Shown here one piece after another: positions 41,651-52,960 of a DNA stretch of 64,000 nt. Position numbers and translations under genes: made by a program. The notes beneath the pieces were generated by a model. The model ran no database searches and was not told the DNA's origin. It was given only the letters and a program-made list of their open reading frames with translations. Position 1 is the first letter of the stretch; the number at the start of each line of letters is the position of its first letter. Source of the stretch: Eutreptiella sp. 'Long Island Sound 2002' (Eukaryota > Euglenozoa > Euglenophyceae > Eutreptiales > Eutreptiaceae); assembly GCA_964036045.1 (NCBI GenBank), contig OZ038383.1:37371294-37435293 (forward strand). The letters run 5' to 3'.

Positions 41651-41798
41651 GAGGCGTGATACGTTGCTACTTCTTGTTTTCTCTTGATGCGTTGGCCGCA
41701 AGCTCCAACATCTCATTGCTCAGGAACTCCAACACAGCAGCCACATGCACAGTTGCTCCCTTGCCAACACTGGAAGAGTACCGCCAATTTGCGGGATA
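41651..41798 (-). pseudogene. Histone H2A fragment with an internal TAG
   Basis: The minus frame reads VGKGATVH, then [20 protein letters not shown] and RENKK, which is the second half of the H2A histone fold (helices 2-3, canonical ...LAAVLEYL.AEILELAGNA..DNKK). A TAG at 41,667-41,669 follows, then in the same frame QRITPR, the start of the next conserved H2A block, after which similarity ends. The N-terminal half and docking domain are absent. The core is diverged from canonical H2A, so the source is a variant or a long-decayed copy. Confidence 0.85.
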
Positions 41799-41799
41799 G

Positions 41800-43200
41800 A
41801 CAACATTGCTTTGAGAAGAGAAGTGGAGCATCATGCATCATGCATCATGGATTGCAACCGCAGCAGAATTATCAACCACCACAACGGCAAGCCAAACCAC
41901 CACTTGAATGGAGAGATGGGACAGGCGGGCAAAAAATGACCGACACAACTGTGATATTTCCTCTGCGATATTTCAACTATGATATTTCAAGCACGGACCC
42001 ACAAGCTCCCTAACGGTTGCTTCTATCCTCCACCACTGGGTCGAATTTAAGCATTCCCATACAATTCACCCAACATACCATCAATATGCAAATGCAAATG
42101 TGTGTGCATGCATGGAGTTATCTTGTTGGGTTCCACAAATCACTCAGGTTGGTAATCACGACGAAATCACAACGAAATCACTCTAATCCACATTTGTGGC
42201 TTCAAAAGTGCAAATATGGCTATTCAGGGGCACTTTTTGCACCCTCCGGAAGATTATCTTGAGTAAAAGGCATGTAGGGTCACAATTTGTTGCTTGGCAA
42301 GCCTAACCGAGCTCTAGGGAAAAATTTCATCAATGCCAAATCACACGAAAGCACAGCGACAGCAATGAAATCAACCATTGTGGGTTCAAAAGTGCAAATA
42401 CAGCTGTTTGGGAGATTGTTGCCACCAAGTGTTTCTAGGACATTGCCTAAGCCGGCTCTTTGGGTTGCCATGCAACGCGCGTTGCAATGCACATTGGTAC
42501 ATTCCACTGAGTGCGTGTGGTGTGTGTTGTGTGTGTGATATTTCATCTGCCCATAACGAGACACATGACATGGGCAACCATCCAATTTGAAACCGGATGA
42601 AATTTCCCCCATACCTCGTTAGGTCACAAACATGATATGAGTGCGATGTGGGCAATGAAGCAATGGCAGCGCAAACACAAAGCCAGGCAATGGGGGTGTT
42701 CCTAGCCGCGGCTAGCCGCGGCTGGGCGGGTTGGACCCCCCCTCCCCCCCCCCCCCCTCCCCCCCCCCCCCCCGTGGCTGGCCACGGCTGGCCAAAAATG
42801 GCTGGGGGGGAAATTTGGCCAAAATCAAGGAAAACGAAGAAAAAACGGCCACACTTGGGGTCCCTAGGGGTGCAAGCCAACCCCTTTTGACTTGTGGCTA
42901 TATGTGCTACTGCATTTGGGGCTACTAGGTTGTGTGGCCTCTTTTGAAGTGCGAAATGACCACCCTCCCTCCCATGCTCAATTCTACATCCCCGGTCCTG
43001 TCGACGCATGTGAATTTGTTGTGCAAAGATGCCAACAAGTTCACACATTTTTTCCTATCTAAAAAACACATGCACTGGGGCAGCTCCATGCATGCTCGCC
43101 GACCTTAGTTGGACACGGGGACGCTACAACACACTGCAACGGCAGTTGTGTTGGTGATTGTGCAACTGGACCAAACATCCCATAACCACATCCCGATGCA
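41800..43200. other. No gene seen; unique AT-rich DNA with a long poly-C block
   Basis: Contains two similar stretches around TTCAAAAGTGCAAATA (42,191 and 42,378), inverted GGCTAGCCGCGGCT motifs and C-runs at 42,735-42,772. Frames are short and not conserved. Confidence 0.5.
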
Positions 43201-43450
43201 TAATGCAACTAATTACCTAATTACCTAATTACCTAATTACCTAATTACACAAACATGACAAACGTAGGTGCATGGAAATTGTACCAATACCTGCTGCAGA
43301 GACACATCATCATCATGTAATCTGAAGAGCAAAGGCAAAGAGGCAAAGAGGCAAAATGCAAAAGTGCAAGGCCCAACGCAATATGGCTAGACGGTTGGGT
43401 GGCTAGGTGACAAGGTGGCTGGGTGGCTGGGTGGCTGGGCGGCTGGAGCC
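43201..43450. repeat. Microsatellites: (ACCTAATT)n and (GGCTGGGT)n
   Basis: ACCTAATT is repeated four to five times at about 43,207-43,247. GGTGGCTG-type 8-base repeats lie at about 43,388-43,445, followed by poly-C. Confidence 0.8.
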
Positions 43451-43639
43451 CCCCCCCCCCCCGCCCCCTCCCCCCCACTGACCGGAACCCGCCCAATGTT
43501 CTCAAACTGCCTCATCTACGTCAGCATAGGAGCCATTGCTTAGCCCTGTGGGTTGTACCAAAGGGAAATCACATTTGGTTGCCATGCATGCTCGCAATTC
43601 ACTATTCCCTCACTGTCTTTTGACCATTCGTTCACCCTT

Positions 43640-43955
43640 AGTTCACTGTCTTTTCACCCTTTGCTCACCCTACCTAGGAAGGCGTAATACACAGGACAAG
43701 CCTCCTCTTGGCACAAAAAGCACGCAACAAGGGCATGAAGGCAGTGAGACAATCTTTGTATATTAGAATATGTGGTGTGGAGCAATGTCATGTTCGATCA
43801 CCGTCTTTTCACCCTTCGCTCACCCTACCTCGGAAGGCGTAATACACAGGAAATACCTCCTCTTGGCACACAAAGCACGCAACAATGGCATGAAGGCAGT
43901 GAGACAATCTTTGTATATGATTATATGTGGTGTGGAACAACGTCAGGTATGACAA
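43640..43955. repeat. 155-base tandem duplication
   Basis: GTCTTTTCACCCTT at 43,648 and 43,803 opens two copies that share GGCGTAATACACAGGA and GCAGTGAGACAATCTTTGTA. Confidence 0.8.
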
Positions 43956-45715
43956 GAAATTTGCAATACTTGTCCACCGTGGATATGGACCACAAAAGGT
44001 GCAAAAATGGGCCGAAAACACCTCAAATCTACATTGTTCAACCCACTCCTGTGCACATAGTATCATATTTCATTTATTACCTAGCATTCAAATACTTATA
44101 ATACCATCTTATGCCCCAAACATGTGTGTGGACGGTGATAGGTGATCAAAACCCTACCTATGAACCATATGGATATGGAGCACAAATGGTGCAAAAACGA
44201 GCCAAAAACACCTCAAAACTACATTGTTCATCCCATGCTTGTGCCCGTAGTATCATATTTTATTTCTTACCCAGCATTCAAATGCTTACAATACCATCCT
44301 ATGCCCCAAACATGTGTATGGACGGTGATAGGTGATCAAAACCCTACCTATGAACCATATGGATATGGAGCGCAAAAGGTGCAAAAACGGGCCAAAAACA
44401 CCTCAAATCTACATCGTTCATCACATTCTTATGCCCGTAGTATCATAGTTTATGTAGTTCTTATCATTCAAATGCATACAATACCAACCCAAGCCCCAAA
44501 CATGTGTGTGGACGGTGATAGGTGATCAAAACCCTACCTATGAACCATATGGATATGGAGCACAAATGGTGCAAAAACGGGCCAAAAACACCTCAAAACT
44601 ACATTGTTCATCCCATGCTTGTGCCCGTAGTATCATATTTTATTTCTTACCCAGCATTCAAATGCTTACAATACCATCCTATGCCCCAAACATGTGTGTG
44701 GACGGTGATAGGTGATCAAAACCCTACCTATGAACCATATGGATATGGAGCGCAAAAGGTGCAAAAACGGGCCAAAAACACCTCAAATCTACATCGTTCA
44801 TCCCATTCTTATGCCCGTAGTATCATAGTTCATGTAGTTCTTATCATTCAAATGCATACAATACCAACCCAAGCCCCAAACATGTGTGTGGACGGTGATA
44901 GGTGATCAAAACCCTACCTATGAACCATATGGATATTGGACCACAAACGGTGCAAAATAGGGCCAAAAACACCTCAAATCTTCATCGTTCATCCCATTCT
45001 TATGCACATACTATCATATTATATGTAGCACCTATCATACAAATGCTTACAATAACAACCTAAGCCCCAAACATGTGTGTGTACGGTGATAGGCACGCAA
45101 AAACCCACCTATGAACCATATGGAAATGGACTACAAAACGGTGCAAAATAGGGCCAAAAACACCTCAAATGTTCATCGTTCATCCCATTCTTATGCACAT
45201 ACTATCATATTTTATGTAGTTATTATCATTCAAATGCATACAATACCAACCCAAGCCCCAAACATGTGTGTGGACGGTGATAGGTGATCAAAACCCTACC
45301 TATGAACCATATGGATATTGGACCACAAACGGTGCAAAATAGGGCCAAAAACACCTCAAATGTTCATCGTTCATCCCATTCTTATGCACATACTATCATA
45401 TTATATGTAGCACCTATCATACGAATGCTTACAATAACAACCTAAGCCTCAAACATGTGTGTGTACGGTGATAGGCACGCAAAAGCCTACCTATGAACCA
45501 TATGGAAATGGACCACAAAACGGTGCAAAAAAGGGCCAAAAACACCTCAAATGTTCATTGTTCATCCCATTCTTATGCACATAGTATCATATTTTATGTA
45601 GTTCTTATCATTCAAATGCATACAATACCAACCCAAGCCCCAAACATGTGTGTGGACGGTGATAGGTGATCAAAACCCTACCTATGAACCATATGGATAT
45701 TGGGCCCCATGGTGC
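43956..45715. repeat. ~190-base satellite array, about nine units, with 380-base alternation
   Basis: CATGTGTGTGGACGGTGATA or a close variant lies near 44,121, 44,311, 44,501, 44,691, 44,881, 45,072, 45,263, 45,454 and 45,644. Alternating units share CATGCTTGTGCCCGTAG or CATTCTTATGCCCGTAG variants, giving a 380-base higher-order period that also creates identical 127-codon artefact frames. Confidence 0.9.
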
Positions 45716-46204
45716 ATGAGAAAGGGATGAATAGCCTAGAATAAAGGCAAAACATCGCTTGTCATGTAGGCTTCTACCAATGGTGATGACAATTTGTTCA
45801 TATATCACCTCTATACCACCTCTTCCAGCCCTGTAAGGCCCTCTACATGGCCTCCATAGACCCTAAAACCATGAAAAAGAGTGGTTTTTGGCTAGAAAAG
45901 TGTGCATTTCTCAAAATCTGTGCCTGCCAATCTGGATTTTTTTAGGTCAGCAGCAAGGTATTGATCTCGGGGACACGCTCATGCCTTTACTTTGCTTCCA
46001 ACTGCGAAAAAAAGTGGACTTTTTGGCGATTTTCTATTGCGCACGGCGCTCGGGAATCTGAAACTCGCGTACGCGGCAGTTGTTGACAGTTGATCTGCGG
46101 CTCCAGCTCCAGCGACAGCATAATTTTGTTAAAAGTTTGAGAAAGCACAAAAACAACAGTACTACTGTGTACAGTTTCGTATCGCCATTCTGAAAATGCA
46201 TGAC
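45716..46204. other. Subterminal region of the transposon, no gene seen
   Basis: Unique AT-rich sequence between the satellite and the right TIR, without a supported frame. Confidence 0.5.
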
Positions 46205-46244
46205 TTTGAATTTTGGGAAAAAACAGCTGCTAAAATCATAGGTG
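46205..46244 (-). repeat. Right terminal inverted repeat
   Basis: Inverted copy of 35,517-35,556 with no mismatch by hand comparison. Confidence 0.95.
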
Positions 46245-47222
46245 ACGGCAGTGACCTCCTGTGTTCGCAGGAAGGTGTGTACTCCGTCCCGTGCCGCGGG
46301 CGCCGGGAGGGGGGGGCGGGGTACGGGTGTTGCCCCATAGAGGTGGGTGGGGGTGATCCCCAGGATCCGCCCCGGGTCCCCGCGGGTCGCGACGACGAGG
46401 AGGAGCAGGGGGGTGCCAGGGCACTCTTGCCAGAGGACCTGCCCCCTGTGGTGGGCACCCCTGGTTCTTGAGAGGGGGGGGGACAGGTCTGGGTTAGCCC
46501 AGCCGCGGGGCGCGTGCGTCGCCGGCGGGAGGGCGGGGCACCAAGTGGGCCCCCTGGGGAACGCCTCGCAGACGACGGCGTACAGGGGGGGTAGGCCTGG
46601 TGCCGTCGTACACCGGGTTGGTCGGCCGGGGGCGGGCGGACGCCTCGTCCGCGCCTTCCACGAACACCGTGACCTCGCCCACCTCCAGGTCCTCGTCCGG
46701 CGGGTGTAGAAGGTGGAGCGCCGCATCCAGCTCGGACACTCCTCCCGGGTACGTGGCCCGCGCCTGGTTCAGGTACGGGGCCGCGTCCCCGGGGTAGCGC
46801 GTCCTGAGGGCGTGCAGCAAGGCTGGGGCGCTGCTGCGGAGGGACATGGCAGACCCTGCTCCCGTCAGCCGCAGGGTGTCCCCGATGGACAGGGGCCGGC
46901 CCGACCGATTGGACTCGCGCCACTCCATCTAGTGCCCGTAGAGGACCGCCTCCGGGCTGATGAGCCCCGGCTGGACGGCGTTCACGATCCGGTGCATTGC
47001 CGGGAGCAGCGTAGGGGCCCCCGCTCGGTTCAGGGCGCGGACGGCCGGGAGGGCGGTCTCGTTGAGGATAGCCCTCGCACTGCCCTCCAGGTCACACCGT
47101 GCGGCAGCGTGCGCTTCGTGTGCCTCCGCCACCGCGTCCGCCACCAGGCCCCGGACGGCCGCCTCCTGCGCTCTGCGGCGGGCCTTGGTGTGTCCCGGCC
47201 CATCCCCCCGTCGGCGTGGCAT
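46245..47222 (-). pseudogene. 5' part of LINE ORF3, interrupted by the transposon
   Basis: ATG at 47,222 (MPRRRGDGPGHTKARRRAQE) starts a basic, then helical frame (VADAVAEAHEAHAAARCDLE). A TAG at 46,929 is followed at once by ATG in the same frame. At a C7 run (46,585-46,591) a 1-base shift leads to YAVVCEAFPRGPTWCPALPP and onward to ...FLRTQEVTAV at 46,245, where the transposon begins. The frame resumes at 35,516. Small RNA- or protein-binding role possible; no known domain. It follows the RT ORF by about 40 bases. Confidence 0.6.
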
Positions 47223-47262
47223 GGTGCCTCTGTGCTCTCCAAAGGGCGGCGGCGGGTGGGGG

Positions 47263-49520
47263 TTAGGGTGCGAACACGTGCGACGGGTGCGCAACGGATG
47301 TGGGGTCCCGCAGGTGCACGTGGATCCACAGAAGAGCAGCGCCCGCGGGGCCCGCTTCTTTGTGCGAGGGGGTGTGTGCCCCGTCGATGCGCCGGCGCAG
47401 GGCCTCCTCCTCTGTGCGCCTGCGCGAGCCTGCGGGAGGTTCGGGCCAGGGGCACGCGGCTACCTGGGCGCACCGCGCGCACCTGTTGGCGCCTGTCGAC
47501 GCTGCGGAGGACACCGTGTCACATTCTCCGCAGAGTCGGCAGGTGTGTGGTAGGTGGGAGGGCGGCGACCAAGGGTCGAGATGGCGGAGCCAGAGGTCGT
47601 CCCACCTCTGTCGGAGGGGGTCCCGGATCTCCAGCAGGCGGGCGCGGACGCGGCGCCGGTAGTCCTTGCCAAGCGTCTTCCGCTGGACCTCCTGCCACGT
47701 GTCGTCGGGGAGAATCCCGTGGTCGTGGAAGGCGGCGATGAGGTCGTCCCACGCCGGGCGGGGGTGCCCCTGGGGGGGGCTCGCCATGTACACGTGGCGC
47801 CCGGTGAGGTGGGGCGTCAGCGCATCCCATTGACACCCGTTCGCGGTGTCTCTGTGGACGAGGGCCAGCAGGGTGCCGTCCGCGACTGCCTCCCACCCCA
47901 CTCGCAGACCTTCGCAGCCGTCTAGCTCCTGGCGCAGCGCGGCTGCAATGCCGGTGGGGAGCAGGAGGAGCAAGGGCCCCTGGGTGTCGCCCAGCCAGGA
48001 CAGGGCGTCGTCGTATACCGGCCCCCCAGCTTTGAAGTGCGCCACGGTGAGTTGGGCGGCCCCGTCCTCTGGGGGGTGCCACCGGACGGTGGCCGCAGCG
48101 TGTCCCCACGTGCGTATCTCCGTAGCCCGGAGTACGTTGGCGGCGTGAAGGACGATGCGGGGCGGGACGGATGTCCTGACGAGTGAGGACACGTCCCCAG
48201 TCCATCCCGTTTGCGGCCCCGGGGCCGTCTGCAGCCATTCCCCCGTCGCCGCGTACCACGGGTGGTCAGGCCCCGCCCCGCGGATCATGATGGGTCTCGG
48301 CCGGGTGTCCGGCCCCCATCCCTGGAGCGGGATGGCGGCGTATCGTTGTGCAAGGGTCTCAGGGGCGCGCGTGGCGGCGCACCACCGGCTCCACTCGCGC
48401 ACCCACTCCTCACCCACGATGCGCGCCTCCCATGCGGTCATGGAGCCGCGCCCCATGATCCACGGTGGGAAGAGGGCGTCTTGTAGGTGCCTCGAGAACC
48501 CCCCCGGCAGGTCCTGGTACGGGTGGGGGCTCTCTTGGGGCGGGGGCTCCAGAGTGCCATTCGAGACATTGAGGGAGGCTACGAAGTCCTTGTCAGGGCG
48601 CGGGGGAGGGGGAGGGTGGTCGCCCTCCGCCGCAGTGAGCCACCGGTGCGCCCGGGCCGCCGCGCTCTGGGGCTTGCGGAGGAGTTGCCCCAGCCGGTGG
48701 TTGCAAAGCTCCCATGCGAAGTCCCCCAGCCGGAGCATGTGGTGGAGGAAATCGTCCACCGAGGTCCCTCCCGGCGGGTCGTATCGGGTTATGGCGCGGA
48801 GCTTCGCCTCCGCGTCCTCAGGCACCAGTCCGGAGCAGAACACCTCGGTCCATGTGGCGCCTGCGGAGCGCCACGAGGCCACCAACAGGGCTTTGTCCCC
48901 AGGTGGGAGGTGGCGGGCCGCCTTGTGTACCGCCTGGCGGTAGTGGGGCCAGAGGAGCCGTGAGTGGGCGCATCCCACGTGCATGTGCACCGGGGTCTCC
49001 TCCGGGCCGCCGCATAAAAGGCACGGTTGTGGGACGATGGCGACGCCGGAGAGCCGCTCCTTCCGGACGCGGAGCCTGCGCTGCACCGGCGTGTGGCCGT
49101 CTGGGGCCCGCAGCGCCCGGCGGTTGGTGGCCGCCGCGGTGAGGTCCCGGGCGTGGACATAGGCCGTGGCGTGGGCCGCGCCCAAAGGTGTGTGTCCCCG
49201 GTGCGTCAGCGCATGGTCCGTCTGCGCCCGCTGCGCGACCTCGCCGAGCACCCGCATCGTGGGGGGCCGTAGATCAAGATGGCCGTCACGGCCGGCGACA
49301 ATGAGTTGGGCGTGACCAGGGTCTGGGGGTGTGTTCTGCAGGACGGTGTCCTGGGACGCCTTGTGCAGTAGGGCGTCACTGTGGTGCGAGGTGGCTCGGA
49401 CGTACCAGAACGGGTGCCCGGCGTGTTGCCCTCGCGCGTACAGGCTGTCCCGGAGCCACCTCAGGGGCATCTGGTTGACCACCTTCGCTGCGCCCGCGGG
49501 GGCCGCAGGAGGTGGAGGAT
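47263..49520 (-). CDS. LINE ORF2, C-terminal part: RNase H end and zinc motifs
   Basis: Coding-like from about 49,520 (AAKVVNQMPLRWLRDSLYAR) to the stop at 47,263. It includes the last RNase H block (SHHSDALLHKASQD), a CCHC-type zinc motif CLLCGGPEETPVHMHVGC, a long tail of unknown fold and a second Cys cluster (CRLCGEC...CARC) near the end. Such C-terminal zinc motifs are usual in LINE ORF2 proteins. It is reached from the previous frame by a shift near 49,500-49,530. Confidence 0.7.
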
Positions 49521-51153
49521 GACTTTGGCGTCCACCGTGTGGACCCATGGTCGACGGGCACCGTATTGTAGGGGCAGGGAGGCGGCCACCCCCTCCCTGT
49601 CGGGCACCGTGCCCGAGATGGCCACCGCCCACGTGCGGGTGAGGTCGGCGGCGAGAGCGACGCTGGTGGCGTGTCTGCAGGCTCCGCCCCCGAACGCGTC
49701 AGAGGAGGTGTGTCCCCAGGCCTCCGGGATCCAGTAGTACCCGGTGGGGCTGAGCCACCCCGCGTTGAGGTCGGCGTAGTGCCACCGGACGTCGGGGTGG
49801 CTGGGGGTAAGTTGGTCCACGCTCAGCGCCCTGGTGTCGCCTGGGCTGATCGCCGGGTGGTCGTGCAGCCGGATCTCCGCTCCGGTGATCGTGCTTGCCC
49901 AGGACCGTAGTGCCGTCACATATTCATTGAGCCACGCCGGGCCCCCGCGCTGGTGCACCACCAGGTGTCCTGTGTCCTGCGGCTGGTCCTCCAACGCGTG
50001 TACCGCCATGTGTGGGTCGTGCGGCACCCCCGTAGCCACAAGCAGGGCGGTGCCACGGGGGAGCCCACGGGGTTCGGGCTGGCCTGCCCCCACCTGCACT
50101 ATTACCCACTCGGCCCGGAGCTGCGCTTGCCCCGTCGCTTGGGTGCATTGGTCGTCCGTGGTCGCCAACCACAAAGGCGTCGGCGCGTGGGGCCGGGGGC
50201 GCAGGGGCTCTGGCCATGCCACGTCCGCGTTAGGCTCTTGGTGCTCGCTTTCCGCGAGTACGTCGCGGAGGATGTACATGAGGGCTGCTGGCGGGTGGTA
50301 CGCCGCCCCCCGCGTGGGGGGGGATAGGCCGTCCTGGCGGCGGTAGCCCCCGACGTGGAGGTGCAGGCCGTCCAGGGTCACCCGTGGGCCGGTGTGGGCG
50401 TCCTGCTTAGCCCTCGTGGGGTGGACGAGTCTCAGGCGGGGGTCCCGTGTGCCGGTGGTGTGGAAGAGGTGGGCCAGGGCGTCGCACCACCCGGGGTGGT
50501 TGGTGGGCTCCTGCTCACGGCGGCAATAGTGGAGGTGTTCATCGGCGCATTGGTTGAGGCACTCCCGCACAGCCGTCGGCCACGGATCGTCGTTGTCGAG
50601 GAAGGGGTGGCGTGGCCCGTGGTGCCCATGCCACGGCGTTGTGTGTGGCACCGTCAGGCGGCACGTGTCGCGGTGTCGCAGCTTGGCGGTGCGCAGCGTG
50701 ACGATGTTGCCCGGCGGGGACTGTAGTTGGACATGGGCCGCCCTGGGGCACGCGATGGGGTTGTACAGCCCCACTCCCAGGGCGGCCAGGGCCCGGAGTA
50801 CGCGTTGGACCCAGTCGCCTCCCGCCAGAGTTGCGAACTCCGGGACGGGGTAGTGCACCTCGGGACATATTCCGTGCGCGCCGGCTATCTCCCAGAACAT
50901 CTTGGTGACCTCGGCGCGCACGGAGGTTGAGCGGTGGTGGACGAGTGTACCCACGAGGGCCACTGCTGCCTGCTGGCACCGCGTGGGCACCCGCGTGAGC
51001 CCCAGGGTCCGGTCATCCTGCAGGCTGTCCCAGGAGGCGTCGAAGGCGTACCGCGCCCTGTCCTTCGCGACCTGGACCGTGATGTGGTCCAGGTGGCGTG
51101 CAGTGTCGGAGTCGTCGGCGATGAAAGGGGCGACGTACTGCGTCACCCCCCCC
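49500..51153 (-). CDS. LINE ORF2, middle part: thumb/linker and RNase H
   Basis: The frame is entered at a run of eight C (51,146-51,153) by a 1-base shift. It reads VTQYVAPFIADDSDTARHLD, continues through ~350 residues of linker and contains RNase H-like blocks: SSDAFGGG (first Asp), DREGVAAS (Glu) and HTVDAKVILHLL (Asp), with the fourth Asp in the next frame. An RNase H domain is found in several LINE clades and removes the RNA template. Breaks make the product non-functional as read. Confidence 0.65.
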
Positions 51154-52960
51154 GAGGATCGCCAGGATGACGTCCTGCACCACTTTCGGTGGCGCGAGGG
51201 TGTTAAGGCACCAGTGGTGCACCGCCGCCAGGCGTAGGCCGGTGCTTGCGCTGCAGGGAGAACTCCCCGTCCGGCTGCAGCTGGAGTCCCAGGTAGGGGA
51301 CGGAGTCTGCCGCTGGTACCCAGTGCCACGGGTTTTCCAGGTGGGGGCAGAGGCGCAGCTGCAGGCCCGGGACCCCCTCCGTGGTGGCCATGGCGCACTT
51401 GCGGGGGTTGAGCTCCATGCCCATCATCCCCAGGTACGCGGCCACCGCCTCCACGCCCTCGACGAAGTGCTGCAGCGTGTGGGCCACCACCAGCAGGTCG
51501 TCGATATAGGCCTTGATGAGGCCGTGCTCAGCCCCTCCCGGCGGGCGCAGGCGGTGCCCCTGTGCCCTGAGCAGGGGCTCCAGCAGGAGCGCGTACAGCA
51601 GGGGGCTCTCGGGGTTGCCCTGCCGGACGCCGCGTAGCATGTAGACGGGCTGCGTTAGCCCGTGTGCTGTGACGATGCGCAGCCTGGCGCACGTGTGGAG
51701 GAAGAGCACGAGGTCGATGACGTCCGGCGGCACGGAGAGGTGGCGCAGGATGAGGTGGAGGGCGCCGTGTGGGGCGGTGTCGAAGGCGTTGCGGGCGTCA
51801 AAGGAGAAGACGTAGTTGGGCCTTCCCCGCTGGAGCTGCCACTGCGCCATGGACAGCGGGGGGCCTGTGTTGGAGCCAGGGAGGGCCCCCTGCTGCCAGT
51901 CGCTGACCACTCCGTGCCGTGTGAGCACTTCCGTGATGCGCTGGGTGAGGGGGCCCGTGAGCAGCTTCATGTCCAGCTGGCCCAGGGCTATGGGCCTGTA
52001 GTCGTCCAGTCTGGCAGAGCCCGGTACCTTGGGGCTGAGCCAGATGTGCGCGTCCCTCCAGTGCATCGGCGGCGGGGCGCCGCGGAGGATGGCCCGGTAG
52101 GAATTGACCAGGAGCCACTGTACGGGTGCTGGGAGGGCCTTGATGAAACGGGCCTCCACGTGGTTGGGACCTGGGGCCTTGCCGTCATCCTTGTCAAGGG
52201 CGGACTTCAGGTCCTGCATGGAGTACTGCTGGACCTGTGTCCAGGCCCCCTCAGGGACCCGGGGGACGTGGCGGCCGAGGACTGCCTGGAAGCCCGGGAG
52301 GTCCACCGGGCGTTTGTCATACAGTTCTCGCCAGAAGGCGCGAACTGCGAACATCACGTCGTGGGCCTCCGTGAGGAGCGTTTGGGTGTTGGGGACCCGC
52401 ACGTTCCAGAGGCCTGACGGGCCCGGGGCCTCTACCTCCATGGCTCCCCGCACGACTTTCCATCGCTGGGCGATGTCGGGGGCGTGGCGGCGCCAGAAGT
52501 CCTTGATGGCGCGCTTGCGGTCTGCCGCCAGGAGGGCGCGGAGCTGGCGAATGTCCTCCTCGAGGGCGGCTGCTTGCCTCTCCAGCTCCTCCTGTAGCTG
52601 GCCCTGTGTGGTCGGGCGGAGCCCGGGCGACACACCCTGCAGCTCCTCCGTGAGCCGGAGCGCCACCTCGGACCGGATGCCATGCCTGGCCGCGTCTGCC
52701 TGGTACGCTGCCGGCGCGCGCGCTGCCAGGGTGTCATAGCGGAGGACCGCTGCCTGGAGCTGCTTTCCGCTCTCCGGGGGGTCCCCCTCCGCCGGGTTCG
52801 TCCCCGCCGGGGACGGCTGCCGGCGTCCCACCACACGCGCCAGGGCGTCATGCGTCGCGTGGAGGTGTTCGAACACCTTGTCCACCGCGGCCGCGGGCAT
52901 GGACCCGTAGTCGTGCTGCTCTGCGGGACCCAGCCAGGGCGCCAGGGAGGGTTCATCCTG
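51154..52960 (-). CDS. LINE ORF2, reverse transcriptase domain
   Basis: The frame reads EQHDYGSMPAAAVDKVFEHL into a coiled region, then RT motifs: DDGKAPGPNHVEARFIKALP, PKVPGSARLDDYRPIAL, FSFDARNAFDTAPHGAL (first catalytic Asp), RGVRQGNPESPLLYALLLEP and YIDDLLVVAHT (YIDD at 51,497-51,508, where most LINEs have FADD/YADD), then ELNPRKCAMATT. The main frame stops at 51,203. From about 51,233 the sense passes to another frame (RLAAVHHWCLNTLAPPKVVQ) until 51,153. It would copy the element RNA at the nicked target. Confidence 0.85.

Larger units (their letters stand above)
35517..46244. mobile_element. 10,728-base non-autonomous transposon with 40-base TIRs carrying gene fragments
   Basis: Perfect 40-base inverted ends start CACCTATGATTTTAGCAGC at 35,517 and, inverted, at 46,244. 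The dinucleotide AC (GT on the other strand) flanks both ends. The flanks are two halves of one GC-rich ORF, so the boundaries are exact. Inside are AT-rich satellites (~188, ~186/163, ~190 bases), a 22-base minisatellite, duplicated P-protein-like exons and a histone H2A fragment. I found no transposase, so movement would need help from another element. A CAC-starting end with a 2-base duplication fits CACTA/EnSpm best, but that is only a guess. Confidence 0.85.

Noticed and set aside
36261-45715. Regularly spaced repeats that could suggest a CRISPR array
   Set aside because: Units are contiguous satellites of 155-190 bases without unique spacers, in a eukaryotic context, and no cas genes are present.
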